Shown here: one piece after another, positions 53,701-61,488 of the stretch
How the letters are laid out: each line of letters starts with the position of its first letter
How positions within the stretch are numbered: position 1 is the stretch's first letter
Position numbers and translations under genes: made by a program
Source: JBCBWG01 sp038523925
GTDB taxonomy: Bacteria; Pseudomonadota; Alphaproteobacteria; Rhizobiales; Hyphomicrobiaceae
Reading direction: 5' to 3'
DNA: 64,000 bases
NCBI GenBank assembly: GCA_038523925.1
Contig: JBCBIY010000006.1
Span: forward strand, 1-64,000
Notes under the pieces: generated by a model
Seen by the model: the letters and a program-made list of their open reading frames with translations, nothing else
The model's database searches: none
Told to the model about the DNA's origin: nothing

Positions 53701-53738
53701 ACGCCAATGCCGCCGACAACTGGGAAGCTGCGCACTGA
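50715..53738 (+). CDS. polA: DNA polymerase I
   Basis: 1007 residues from ATG 50715; an in-frame ATG at 50688 has a slightly better AGGTGG site. Order: a basic low-complexity N-tail (about 40 residues), 5'-nuclease domain (VDGSAYIFRAFHALPPL onward, ADDLIATYA, SSDKDLMQL), 3'-5' exonuclease domain (FDTETSSLD, GQNIKYDAL, YAAEDADVTLR with all acidic residues, so proofreading should work), and the polymerase domain with motif A ADYSQIELR, motif B RRAKAINFGIIYG and motif C VHDELIFEV. It removes Okazaki primers and fills repair gaps. Confidence 0.97.
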   Translation: MTTTSKTPARKTAKKKPADARPNRNSVPDGDPVPVEKGSHVYLVDGSAYIFRAFHALPPLTRPSDGLPVGAVHGFCAMLWKLLDESKLADRPTHLAVIFDHSAETFRNDIYAEYKANRPDPPEELVPQFPLIRDAVKAFNVACIEQAGFEADDLIATYAREADRAGADVTIVSSDKDLMQLVTPGIKMLDGMKNVIIGEDEVFAKFGVEPGRVIDVQALAGDSTDNVPGVPGIGIKTAAQLIQEYGDLEGLLGRAEEIKQPKRREKLIEFANQARVSRELVTLKDDVAVEIDLPRAGVQDPVSETLLGFLQEMEFNTLTRRIADAMGVEPPDRLEKSVGASLKQEATAPAGTDSGKGTTGGAGSAQGAVQALAAKATAVAIDRAAYETVTTLDALKPWLDEAREARRFAFDTETSSLDAMRADLVGFSLATTPGRACYVPVGHTASDGGLDFGDGAGLEQMDIRTALDALKPLLEDRAILKIGQNIKYDALVLRRYGVKLVSFDDTMLLSYALDGGRGGHGMDDLATRHLGHTCVPFKQVIAHAPGKKIADKTFAGVPIDKATEYAAEDADVTLRLWMMLKPRLASERMATVYETLERPLVDVIVDMEQAGISVDRTILSRLSGTFAQRAAALEDEIYELAGQKFNLGSPKQLGELLFDTLKLPGGKKTKTGQWETRASLLDDLANNPELPDDARKLVNTMLEWRQLTKLRSTYTDALPGHINADSDRIHTSYALASTTTGRLASTDPNLQNIPIRTSEGREIRTAFVARKGHKLISADYSQIELRVLAHIADIPQLKQAFDDGLDIHAMTASEMFDVPVKDMPSEVRRRAKAINFGIIYGISAFGLANQLGISREEAGDYIRTYFERFPGIKDYMERTKKFAKDNGFVETIFGRRVHYPEINTKNPSARGFYERAAINAPIQGSAADIIRRAMVRMPRALDDAGLEDVRMLLQVHDELIFEVPEKSVKKTLGIVTKVMEDAPHPARQLSVPLQVDANAADNWEAAH

Positions 53739-53743
53739 GATGT

Positions 53744-53763
53744 CCGGCGCGCGTTGGCGCCGG
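53744..53763. terminator. Hairpin between polA and ureG
   Basis: CCGGCGC and GCGCCGG (53744-53750, 53757-53763) pair across a six-base loop in the 27-base gap between the two convergent stops. It lacks a T-run on either strand, so it is a weak or factor-assisted terminator at best. Confidence 0.4.
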
Positions 53764-53765
53764 CA

Positions 53766-54398
53766 CTAGAGGCCGCCGAGTTCGCGCAGGTGCGCAATCA
53801 CGTCGCCGGTGCCGTCGCCGGATTTGAGATCAGTGAAGACGACCGGTTTGCCGCTCCTCATGCGATCGGCGTCGGCGGCCATCACAGATAAATCCACGTC
53901 GACGTGCGGCGCGAGCGCGGTCTTGTTGATCACCAGGATGTCCGACTTGGTGATGCCGGGGCCGCCCTTTCGCGGGATCTCTTCGCCTTGCGCGACGTCG
54001 ATCATGTAGATCGTCACGTCTGCCAGATCGGGCGAGAACGTCGCTGCAAGATTGTCGCCTCCGGACTCGATCAAGACGAGCTCAAGATCCGGGAACTGCG
54101 CACGCAGATCAGCGATCGCGGCGAGGTTGAGAGAGCAATCCTCGCGGATGGCGGTGTGCGGGCAGCCGCCGGTCTCAACACCACGCACCCGTTCCGACGG
54201 AAGCACCTGCGCGCGCATCAGGAACTCTGCATCTTCGCGGGTGTAGATATCGTTGGTGACCACGGCCATGCTGACGTCTCTCGCGAGCGCCTTGCAAAGC
54301 GCTGCGGTCATCGTCGTTTTGCCGGCGCCGACCGGCCCGCCAATGCCGACACGCAGCGGCCCGTGCGGCGAGGCTTGAGTGGCAATCGCAGCCGTCAT
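53766..54398 (-). CDS. ureG: Urease accessory GTPase UreG
   Basis: 210 residues. P-loop GIGGPVGAGKTT, the invariant Cys-Pro-His nickel motif (GGCPHTAI), ESGGDNLAATFSPDLADVT and base-recognising NKTAL. UreG loads nickel into urease with UreD, UreF and UreE. Last gene of the urt-ure cluster. Its ATG overlaps the stop of a CMD-family gene as ATGA. Confidence 0.97.
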   Translation of the reverse strand: MTAAIATQASPHGPLRVGIGGPVGAGKTTMTAALCKALARDVSMAVVTNDIYTREDAEFLMRAQVLPSERVRGVETGGCPHTAIREDCSLNLAAIADLRAQFPDLELVLIESGGDNLAATFSPDLADVTIYMIDVAQGEEIPRKGGPGITKSDILVINKTALAPHVDVDLSVMAADADRMRSGKPVVFTDLKSGDGTGDVIAHLRELGGL

Positions 54399-54775
54399 TC
54401 CTTGGCCTCATCGAAAACTTCGAGCGCTGCGTTGAGTGCATTGATGGCCGCTGGAAATCCGCCGTAGAGCGACATCTGCCAGATCACCTCGCCGATCTCA
54501 CGCTCCGTCGCGCCGGCCGCAAGCGCCCCCTGGATGTTGACCTTGAGCTGCGGGCGCGTTTGACCGCCGACTGTGGTGAGGCCAGCTATCGTCGCGAGAT
54601 AGCGCGTCTTCAAATCAAGCCCGTCGCGGGCGTACTGCTGCCCGTATGCAAAGTCGATGAGCGACTTCGAGAGGCCTGGGACCAAGTGGTCGTAGCGGCC
54701 GGCAAGCGTCGCCTCGACGCCCGGGTTGACCTGCTCGGCGATCTCGCGGCCGCGCGCATAGGTGTCTTCGCTCAT
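54395..54775 (-). CDS. Carboxymuconolactone decarboxylase family protein inside the urease operon
   Basis: 126 residues. KTRYLATIAGLTTVGGQTRPQ and IGEVIWQMSLYGGFPAAIN are typical of CMD helices. It has no Cys, so it cannot act as an AhpD-type thiol protein. It lies between ureF and ureG, with ATGA overlaps on both sides, so it is made in step with the nickel chaperones. No known urease role. It is only distantly related in sequence to the CMD protein at 49.3 kb. Confidence 0.88.
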   Translation of the reverse strand: MSEDTYARGREIAEQVNPGVEATLAGRYDHLVPGLSKSLIDFAYGQQYARDGLDLKTRYLATIAGLTTVGGQTRPQLKVNIQGALAAGATEREIGEVIWQMSLYGGFPAAINALNAALEVFDEAKE

Positions 54776-55449
54776 GATCGGAACAGCCTCACGGTCTGGG
54801 TTTCGTGCCGCATAGCCGAGATGTCGGCTGCGATCGTCGCGCTGCCAAGATCGTCCTCGGTTGCTTGGAGCGCAAGCACTGCGGCGTTGCGTGCGTCCGG
54901 TTGAAGCCGCGCGATGATGCGTTGGCCATCGCGCTGTCCAATGAGGCTTAGGCGGATGCCGGCTGATATCAGGTTCGTCTGTGCAGCGACGGCGTAAGCT
55001 TCCAGCGTGGCGTGCAGCGGCAGTCCGCGTTCGCGCGCTGCGAGACCGACGGCTGCTGGATACGCGATGCGCGGGTAGACGCTCGCCGCCAACCGCGATC
55101 TTTCGTCGGCCCAGCCATCGAGATAGGCGTGCCGGAACGCGTCGCCGACGGTCAATGCTTCGTCCAGGCGCTCGGCGGATGCGTGCAGCGCGTTTGCGAC
55201 GTCGATACAGTTGCTTTCAGTTTGCTCGTCTTCGGCGCGGTAGACGAGGGACACCAAGATCAGCTCGTTGCGCAGGCTGCCCATCGCAATTTGAGCGCGG
55301 AGCCAGCTTTCAAGGCCGGATGCATCGGCGATGCGCCCGTCGGCGACGGCGGTTTCAAGGCCCTGGCTGTAGCCGAAGGCACCGGTTGGGAAGGCGGGCG
55401 AGAACCAAACCAGCAGTTCGGAAAGGCCGCTGGCGGCCGGGTTAGTCAT
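54772..55449 (-). CDS. ureF: Urease accessory protein UreF
   Basis: 225 residues from ATG 55449. The family start LSELLVWFSPAFPTGAFGYS and the GLETAVADG helix are clear. It is mostly helical, and bridges UreD and UreG during nickel loading. The start lies inside the end of ureE (8-base overlap). The open frame continues upstream to 55542 but has no UreF-like sequence there. Confidence 0.95.
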   Translation of the reverse strand: MTNPAASGLSELLVWFSPAFPTGAFGYSQGLETAVADGRIADASGLESWLRAQIAMGSLRNELILVSLVYRAEDEQTESNCIDVANALHASAERLDEALTVGDAFRHAYLDGWADERSRLAASVYPRIAYPAAVGLAARERGLPLHATLEAYAVAAQTNLISAGIRLSLIGQRDGQRIIARLQPDARNAAVLALQATEDDLGSATIAADISAMRHETQTVRLFRS

Positions 55450-55912
55450 GAGCGTGCTTGTGTGCGCCGTGATGATGGCCGCGCGCGTAGGCGCCGGCTT
55501 CCGGATGGAACGGCGCGTCGACATCGCTGACAGTCGCGCCAAGGCCGGTCAGCATCTCGCGAATGACGTGATCGCGCTCCAGCAATATCCGGTCAGCGCG
55601 GATTTCGGCTGCCAGGTGCCGGTTGCCGATTTGCCAGGCAAGGACTGCGAGCGAGGGACGCCCTGACGTCGTCACTTCCATCAGGGGTTCGTCTGCCGCC
55701 GCGATGGCTACGGCGCGGCCATCCTCGATGAGGAGTTGATCGCCGTGACGGAGTTGTCGTGCATCCGGCAGGTCGATCAGAATATTAGTCCCGTCCCCAA
55801 GCGCGATCACCTTGCGCCGCAGGTGCCGCTCGCCGTGGCTGAGTGTCAGCGTCGCGCCGGCGCGCGCCGCGTCGGCGCGGTCAGCGGGCACGATCTCTGT
55901 CACGCGATGCAT
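55442..55912 (-). CDS. ureE: Urease accessory nickel chaperone UreE
   Basis: 156 residues from the ATG at 55912 (GGTGG upstream); a GTG at 55927 abuts the ureC stop and is also possible. The N-terminal domain has THERMAL-like RRKVIALGDGTNILIDLP, the central metal-binding domain has GNRHLAAEI, and the tail is His-rich (RGHHHGAHKHAHD) for nickel storage. Delivers Ni to UreG. Confidence 0.94.
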   Translation of the reverse strand: MHRVTEIVPADRADAARAGATLTLSHGERHLRRKVIALGDGTNILIDLPDARQLRHGDQLLIEDGRAVAIAAADEPLMEVTTSGRPSLAVLAWQIGNRHLAAEIRADRILLERDHVIREMLTGLGATVSDVDAPFHPEAGAYARGHHHGAHKHAHD

Positions 55913-55927
55913 CGCGGGTTCGGCCAC

Positions 55928-57646
55928 CTAATAGAGGAAGTAGCGCTGCGCCATCGGCAGCTCCTTCGCGGGGTCGCAAACCAAGAGCTCGCCGTCGGCG
56001 CGGACCTCGTAGGTCTCTGGATCAATCTCAATGTTCGGCGTCGCATCGTTCAGCACCATCGATGCTTTTGAGATCCCGCCGCGCACGTTCTCGATGGGCA
56101 CGAGCGCCTTTGAGACGCCAATGCGTTCAGCAAGGTCGCTGCCCGCCGCCGCCTGGCTGACGAACGTAACCGAAGTCGCTGCAATTGCCTTTCCGAACGC
56201 GCCGAACATCGGCCGCGTGTGGACCGGTTGCGGCGTCGGGATCGACGCGTTCGGATCGCCCATTTGAGCCGCCGCGATGGCGCCACCCTTGAGCACAAGA
56301 TCAGGCTTCACGCCGAAGAATGCCGGGGACCAGAGGCAGAGATCGGCGAGCTTGCCGGTCTCGATCGAGCCGATGTGTGCCGACATGCCGTGCGCGATCG
56401 CAGGATTGATGGTGTACTTCGCGATGTAGCGCTTCACGCGGGTGTTGTCGTTGCCGGCGCCACTGTCTTCGCCGAGTGCGCCGCGCTGAACCTTCATCTT
56501 GTGCGCCGTCTGCCAAGTCCGGATGACGACCTCGCCGACGCGGCCCATGGCCTGACTGTCGGAGGCGATCATCGAGAGCACGCCCATGTCGTGCAGGATG
56601 TCTTCGGCCGCGATCGTCTCTTTGCGAATACGGCTTTCGGCAAACGCGAGGTCTTCAGGGATCGAGGAATCAAGGTGATGGCAAACCATCAGCATATCGA
56701 GGTGTTCGTCGATCGTGTTGACCGTGAACGGCCGTGTCGGATTCGTCGATGACGGCAGGACGTTCGGCAGGCCGGCGACTTTCATGATGTCCGGCGCGTG
56801 TCCGCCGCCTGCGCCCTCGGTGTGGAAGGCGTGGATCGTGCGGTTCTTGAACGCGCCGATCGTGTCTTCGACGAACCCGCTCTCGTTGAGGGTGTCGGTA
56901 TGGATCATGACCTGGATGTCGTGATCGTCTGCGACCGAGAGGCAGTTGTCGATTGCAGCAGGCGTCGTGCCCCAGTCCTCGTGCAGTTTCAGCGAGCAGG
57001 CGCCGGCCTCGATCTGCTCGATGAGTGCGGCCGGCAATGCCGCGTTGCCTTTGCCGGAGAAGGCGAGGTTCACTGGGAACGCGTCCGCGGCCTGGATCAT
57101 CCTCTCGATGTGCCAGGCGCCTGGCGTGCATGTCGTCGCGTTCGTGCCGGTTGCAGGGCCGGTGCCGCCGCCGAGCATCGTCGTCACGCCCGACATCAGC
57201 GCTTCGTCGATCTGTTGCGGACAAATGAAGTGGATGTGTGCGTCGAAGGCCCCCGCGGTCAGGATCTTGCCTTCGCCCGCGATCGCTTCGGTTGATGGGC
57301 CGATGATGATATCGACATCCGGCTGGATGTCTGGGTTGCCTGCTTTGCCGATGCCGACGATGCGGCCGTCGCGGAGGCCGACGTCAGCCTTGACGATGCC
57401 GGCCACGGCATCGACGATGAGCGCATTCGTGATGACGGTGTCGACCGCGCCGTCTTCGCGCGTCACTTGGCTTTGACCCATTCCGTCGCGGATGACTTTG
57501 CCGCCGCCGAACTTCACTTCCTCGCCGTACGTGGTGTGGTCGCGCTCGACTTCGATCACCAATTCGGTGTCGGCGAGCCGGACTTTGTCGCCGGTGGTTG
57601 GGCCGAACATGTCGGCGTAGGTCGTGCGTGGGATGCGTGTCGGCAT
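55928..57646 (-). CDS. ureC: Urease subunit alpha
   Basis: 572 residues. Catalytic dinickel site is complete: DAHIHF (two His), LKLHEDWG with the Lys that is carbamylated, MIHTDTLNE, HTEGAGGGHAPD and SDSQAMGR (Asp); the flap Cys is in MVCHHLD. It hydrolyses urea to ammonia and carbamate in the cytoplasm as the trimer with UreA and UreB. ATG start, 70 bases after ureB. Confidence 0.98.
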   Translation of the reverse strand: MPTRIPRTTYADMFGPTTGDKVRLADTELVIEVERDHTTYGEEVKFGGGKVIRDGMGQSQVTREDGAVDTVITNALIVDAVAGIVKADVGLRDGRIVGIGKAGNPDIQPDVDIIIGPSTEAIAGEGKILTAGAFDAHIHFICPQQIDEALMSGVTTMLGGGTGPATGTNATTCTPGAWHIERMIQAADAFPVNLAFSGKGNAALPAALIEQIEAGACSLKLHEDWGTTPAAIDNCLSVADDHDIQVMIHTDTLNESGFVEDTIGAFKNRTIHAFHTEGAGGGHAPDIMKVAGLPNVLPSSTNPTRPFTVNTIDEHLDMLMVCHHLDSSIPEDLAFAESRIRKETIAAEDILHDMGVLSMIASDSQAMGRVGEVVIRTWQTAHKMKVQRGALGEDSGAGNDNTRVKRYIAKYTINPAIAHGMSAHIGSIETGKLADLCLWSPAFFGVKPDLVLKGGAIAAAQMGDPNASIPTPQPVHTRPMFGAFGKAIAATSVTFVSQAAAGSDLAERIGVSKALVPIENVRGGISKASMVLNDATPNIEIDPETYEVRADGELLVCDPAKELPMAQRYFLY

Positions 57647-57716
57647 GGGTCAGCCCTGCAGGATGGGAACTTCAAAAAATGTGTCGGGCGCAGTCGCCGC
57701 GCGGTCGCTGGCGCTC

Positions 57717-58022
57717 TCAAACAGCGCCCATGACCTCCTGCCGGAAGCCGAAGATCTTTTTTGCGCCGGCCATCTCAACCAGTTGCACCGTGCGCGATTG
57801 GCCGGGCTCAAAGCGGACAGCGGTGCCGGCTGCGATGTCGAGGCGGAAGCCCTTCGTTTTCTCACGGTCGAACGACAGCGCGGGGTTCGTCTCGAAAAAG
57901 TGGTAGTGGCTGCCAACCTGGATTGGGCGGTCGCCGGTATTGGCGACCTCGACTTCAATGGACGCCCGGCCAGCGTTCAGTTCAATCTCGCCGTCGGCCG
58001 GCATAACTTCGCCTGGGATCAT
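57717..58022 (-). CDS. ureB: Urease subunit beta
   Basis: 101 residues, the usual length: MIPGEVMPADGEIELN at the N-terminus, GDRPIQVGSHYHFFETNPAL in the sheet and a C-terminal KIFGFRQEV. Structural beta subunit of the urease trimer. ATG at 58022, one base after the stop of the DUF1272 gene. Confidence 0.97.
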   Translation of the reverse strand: MIPGEVMPADGEIELNAGRASIEVEVANTGDRPIQVGSHYHFFETNPALSFDREKTKGFRLDIAAGTAVRFEPGQSRTVQLVEMAGAKKIFGFRQEVMGAV

Positions 58023-58023
58023 T

Positions 58024-58269
58024 TCAGTGCGCCTCGCAGCCGTCGGGTTTCACGACGCGTTTGGTTGATGCTGGAAACTTGGTGAGCTTGTCAGCCGGGC
58101 GCACTGGGCGGCGGACGAGATCGCCGCCACAGTTTGGGCACGTGCCAGCGAGCACCCCGTCCGTACAATCCGCACAGAACGTGCATTCAAACGTGCAGAT
58201 GCGTGCGTCGCCCGCCTCGGGCGGAAGGTCGCGATTGCAGCACTCGCAGTTTGGCCTGAGCTCGAGCAT
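58024..58269 (-). CDS. DUF1272 Cys-rich protein between urease genes
   Basis: 81 residues from the ATG at 58269. Cys at 8, 10, 11, 25, 29, 32, 35, 44 and 47; CECC, CTFECTFCADC and CPNCGG form two probable zinc knuckles, the DUF1272 pattern. Function unknown; a small metal-binding protein is likely. Located 8 bases after the His-rich TM protein gene and 1 base before ureB, so it is co-expressed with urease. Confidence 0.85.
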   Translation of the reverse strand: MLELRPNCECCNRDLPPEAGDARICTFECTFCADCTDGVLAGTCPNCGGDLVRRPVRPADKLTKFPASTKRVVKPDGCEAH

Positions 58270-58277
58270 GGCGCGGC

Positions 58278-58490
58278 TTACCGCTTGGTGCGGCGCTGGC
58301 GCACGGTCTTGCGGCGCATTGCGATGGCAACACCGACAGCGAGCACGGCACATGCGGCGAGGCCCACCAGCGGCTCATTTGTGATGACGCCATGCGGATG
58401 CGTGTGCGATCCGGCCGGGCCGTGTGCGAACGCGGTGGTCGTGGCAAACGCGGTTGCGAGAAATGCCGAAGCGCGAATGGCAAGCTGCAT
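58278..58490 (-). CDS. Small His-rich single-TM protein in the urease operon
   Basis: 70 residues. Signal peptide (about 1-22, AFA cleavage), a short His-rich mature start (HGPAGSHTHPHGV), one TM helix (about 40-57: LVGLAACAVLAVGVAIA) and a strongly basic tail (RRKTVRQRRTKR). No family recognised; the periplasmic His run looks like a metal-binding end, similar to HupE/UreJ N-termini. It may feed nickel uptake or sense it, an inference from its position between ureA and DUF1272. Confidence 0.7.
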   Translation of the reverse strand: MQLAIRASAFLATAFATTTAFAHGPAGSHTHPHGVITNEPLVGLAACAVLAVGVAIAMRRKTVRQRRTKR

Positions 58491-58527
58491 GGGTGTCGGT
58501 GTCCTTAACTGGTGTTCGTGTGCAGTG

Positions 58528-58830
58528 TCAGCGGATCGGGTCGTGCACGGTGACGAGCTTCGTGCCGTCCGGGAACGTGGCTTCCACCTGCACATCGTGG
58601 ATCATCTCCGGGATGCCGTCCATGACTTGATCGCGGGTCAGGACTTCGGCGCCTGCAGACATCAGGTCAGAAACGCTGCGCCCGTCGCGGGCGCCTTCGA
58701 CGACAAAGTCTGAGATAAGCGCAATTGCTTCCGGGTAGTTGAGCTTGACGCCGCGTTCGAGCCGGCGGCGCGCGACCATCGCCGCGACGGATACCAGCAG
58801 CTTGTCCTTCTCGCGCGGGGACAGGTTCAC
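58528..58830 (-). CDS. ureA: Urease subunit gamma
   Basis: 100 residues from GTG 58830 with GAGGAGTGA upstream. NLSPREKDKLLVSVAAMVA, LNYPEAIALISDFVVEGAR and VQVEATFPDGTKLVTVHDPI are the family signatures. Small structural subunit of urease. It follows ureD by 56 bases. Confidence 0.98.
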   Translation of the reverse strand: MNLSPREKDKLLVSVAAMVARRRLERGVKLNYPEAIALISDFVVEGARDGRSVSDLMSAGAEVLTRDQVMDGIPEMIHDVQVEATFPDGTKLVTVHDPIR

Positions 58831-58886
58831 GTTGCATCACTCCTCAAGTCGTGGCCGGGCGGTCCGGCGGCAGTTTAGCGCGGTCA

Positions 58887-59771
58887 TCAGCTCTGCCAAA
58901 CGCGGGGAACGGGCCGCGCGGTTAGAGTTTCGACCGCATGCGCTGCGAAGTCACGAACCGGCCGTGACCGCGCGCCGGTTGCGCGGACGACGAGCAAGCC
59001 GCGCCAACCGCTGACGCCATACTGGAATTGCGGATCTGCCGGCGCTTGCGTTGCAAGCAAAGCGCGGAGGCGGTCGACCTGATCGGGTGCGTCTTCGCTG
59101 ACGTGCATGATGAGCGCTGTGACGCGCGCACCGGCCGCGACGGCCGCTTCGGCGAGCGCGGCTTTCACATCACCATCAAATCGGAGTGCGTCGGCAAAGA
59201 CGAGCTGGCCGTCACGGCGAATGCGCCACTGGTCAGAGATCGCGCCGTCGCGGACATGCTCGCCCATCGCTTCGCGGCCGAACACGACGACTTCGCAGGC
59301 GGTGAACGTTGCGTCCTGAGCAAGGTCCACTTGAAACCGCCGCTTAAGACCCGCGCGGTCGAACAGGATCGTCTCTTGCGGCAACCAGCGGAGCCCCGCG
59401 CCGCCGCCAACCGACATGGCAACGTCAATACGGGCTGGGTCGGGGCCGGCGCGGCGGTAAGCGCGCTCGGCGGCCTGGCTCGTCATGTCGAGGGCGGCGC
59501 CCGCGCTGACTGTACACGTGAGATTGAGACGGTCGCCATCGCATACGCCGCCGCCGGTGTTGATGAGAATGCCCTCGGGGACTGCACCGCGGCGTGGGAA
59601 GCGCAAGCGGTAGCCGCCGCGCTCGGTCGTGCGCGTCACAACGTTCCGGCCCGCGCGCACGTCGACGCGGACGTCAACCCGCCCGTCGACACGCAGCGTT
59701 GGGACGTGTGCCGGCCCGACCGCCGGAGGCGCGCCGTCAGACGGACAGGTGCTTGAGGACAGCATCTTCAT
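58887..59771 (-). CDS. ureD: Urease accessory protein UreD (UreH)
   Basis: 294 residues from ATG 59771; ATG 59765 is also possible. INTGGGVCDGDRLNL and LDMTSQAAERAYRR are the UreD core, and LPQETILFDRAGLKRRFQVDL the beta-structure. UreD binds apo-urease and admits UreF-UreG. Its start lies 35 bases inside the 3' end of urtE, tying urease assembly to urea transport. Confidence 0.95.
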   Translation of the reverse strand: MKMLSSSTCPSDGAPPAVGPAHVPTLRVDGRVDVRVDVRAGRNVVTRTTERGGYRLRFPRRGAVPEGILINTGGGVCDGDRLNLTCTVSAGAALDMTSQAAERAYRRAGPDPARIDVAMSVGGGAGLRWLPQETILFDRAGLKRRFQVDLAQDATFTACEVVVFGREAMGEHVRDGAISDQWRIRRDGQLVFADALRFDGDVKAALAEAAVAAGARVTALIMHVSEDAPDQVDRLRALLATQAPADPQFQYGVSGWRGLLVVRATGARSRPVRDFAAHAVETLTARPVPRVWQS

Positions 59772-60432
59772 CCATGTCTTCTGCGCGGCCGGCCAGAATG
59801 ACCTGCCCGCGATCCATCACCGCGAACTGGTCAGCGAGGTCTCGCGCGAACTCAAAGTACTGTTCGACAAGCACAATCGCCATGTCACCTTTCTGGCGAA
59901 GGTAGTCGATCGCGCGGCCAATGTCCTTGATGATTGAGGGTTGGATGCCTTCGGTCGGTTCATCGAGAATGAGGAGCTTCGGCCGCATGACAAGTGCGCG
60001 CCCGATGGCGAGCTGCTGTTGTTGCCCGCCGGAGAGGTCGCCGCCGCGCCGGCCGAGCATGTCTTTGAGCACCGGGAAGAGCTCAAAGATCTCGTCGGGG
60101 ACTGAGCGCTCCCGTCGCGGGATGGCAGCAAAGCCGGTCTCAAGGTTTTCCCGGACGGTGAGCAGCGGAAAAATCTCGCGGCCTTGAGGCACCATGCCGA
60201 CGCCGGCGCGCGCGCGCAGATGCTGCGGCCGCTTCGTGATGTCGTCGCCCTGCCAGTGGATCGCACCAGCACTCACCGGTTGCTGGCCGACGATGGCGCG
60301 CAACAACGACGTCTTTCCAACACCGTTGCGGCCGAGCACGCAGGTGACTTCGCCGACCGCTGCATCGATCGATACACCGCGCAGGGCCTGCGCGGCGCCA
60401 TAGTGCAAATCGATGTCGCGAACTTCGAGCAT
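59737..60432 (-). CDS. urtE: Urea ABC transporter ATP-binding subunit UrtE
   Basis: 231 residues. Walker A GRNGVGKTSLLRAI, Q-loop VPQGREIFPLLTV, signature LSGGQQQQLAIGRAL, Walker B LLILDEPTEGIQPS, which with the GI(Q/L)PSI motif marks UrtE rather than LivF. Drives high-affinity urea uptake with UrtD. Followed directly by ureD. Confidence 0.95.
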   Translation of the reverse strand: MLEVRDIDLHYGAAQALRGVSIDAAVGEVTCVLGRNGVGKTSLLRAIVGQQPVSAGAIHWQGDDITKRPQHLRARAGVGMVPQGREIFPLLTVRENLETGFAAIPRRERSVPDEIFELFPVLKDMLGRRGGDLSGGQQQQLAIGRALVMRPKLLILDEPTEGIQPSIIKDIGRAIDYLRQKGDMAIVLVEQYFEFARDLADQFAVMDRGQVILAGRAEDMDEDAVLKHLSV

Positions 60433-60470
60433 TGGGTCTCGTAATCTCAGGCTGTCAGCCGGCTGGCGGG

Positions 60471-60665
60471 CTAGCCCGCTTTCATGACTTTCGGTTGCGG
60501 CGTCTCGGGTTTGGCGGCCTGAAGCGACACGCGGTTCGCGCGGATGCCCTGCGGCTCTGACGCGACGGATGCCGCCAGCCGGTCGGCCGATTGCGGCGCG
60601 CGCGCCTTGACGACTGCAGGCTTGCGCTTCGGCTTATCTTTGAATGGTCGAAGTGGTGGCAGCAT
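60471..60665 (-). CDS. 64-residue basic protein between urtD and urtE
   Basis: From the ATG at 60665, preceded by GGGGGAA; the frame runs to a GTG at 60725 that overlaps the urtD stop. The product is Lys/Pro/Ala-rich (PLRPFKDKPKRKPAVVKARA), has no TM helix, Cys or known domain, and looks disordered. An ORF of this kind in a tight transporter operon with a strong binding site is likely made. Function unknown. Confidence 0.6.
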   Translation of the reverse strand: MLPPLRPFKDKPKRKPAVVKARAPQSADRLAASVASEPQGIRANRVSLQAAKPETPQPKVMKAG

Positions 60666-60721
60666 CACAATTCCCCCGTTGTCGTTTTGCGTTTGCTCGC
60701 CCGCTGATCCGGTCCGCATCG

Positions 60722-61483
60722 TCACCGCCCCAGATAGACTTCAATCACGCGCTCGTTCTCTGAGACAGCATCGATCGAACCTTCAGCGAGCACGCTCCCC
60801 TCATGCAGGCACGTCACCTTCACGCCGAGGTCGCGCACGAACGCCATATCATGCTCGACGACCACGACGGAGTGCGTCTGGGCAATATCCCGCAGCAAAC
60901 TTGCCGTGTCTTCCGTCTCGCTGTCGGTCATGCCGGCGACGGGTTCATCGACGAGGAGCAGCTTCGGGTCCTGCGCAAGCAGCATCGCGATTTCAAGCCA
61001 CTGCTTTTGGCCGTGACTAAGGTCGCCCGCGAGCGTCTGCTTCAGCGCGATGAGCCGGACACGTTCGAGGATCGGATCGATTGCATCATCTGTGATCGCA
61101 TCGCGGCTGCCGAACAGCGCTGAGAGCGGCGACCGCGGACCTTTGATCGCGAGCACGATGTTGTCGGCGACAGTATGGCTTTCGAAGACGGTCGGCTTCT
61201 GGAACTTGCGGCCGATGCCGAGGTTCGCGATTTCGGCTTCGTCGCGCTGGGTGAGATCGTGCCGGCCGTCGAACAGGACTGTGCCGGTATCGGGCCGCGT
61301 CTTGCCGGTGATGACATCCATCATCGTCGTCTTGCCGGCGCCGTTAGGGCCGATGATCGCGCGCATCTCGCCGGGTTCGACAACGAAGGACAGGCTGTTT
61401 AGCGCCTTGAACCCATCAAACGCAACGCTGACAGCGTCGAGGTAAAGGACGGAGTTGGGCGCAGTTTCGATTTCGGATGTCAT
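60722..61483 (-). CDS. urtD: Urea ABC transporter ATP-binding subunit UrtD
   Basis: 253 residues from ATG 61483; a GTG at 61492 overlaps the urtC stop. Walker A GPNGAGKTTMMDV, LGIGRKFQKPTVF, which is characteristic of UrtD, signature LSHGQKQWLEIAMLL and Walker B LLLVDEPVAGM. It forms the ATPase pair with UrtE. Confidence 0.95.
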   Translation of the reverse strand: MTSEIETAPNSVLYLDAVSVAFDGFKALNSLSFVVEPGEMRAIIGPNGAGKTTMMDVITGKTRPDTGTVLFDGRHDLTQRDEAEIANLGIGRKFQKPTVFESHTVADNIVLAIKGPRSPLSALFGSRDAITDDAIDPILERVRLIALKQTLAGDLSHGQKQWLEIAMLLAQDPKLLLVDEPVAGMTDSETEDTASLLRDIAQTHSVVVVEHDMAFVRDLGVKVTCLHEGSVLAEGSIDAVSENERVIEVYLGR

Positions 61484-61488
61484 GCCGG

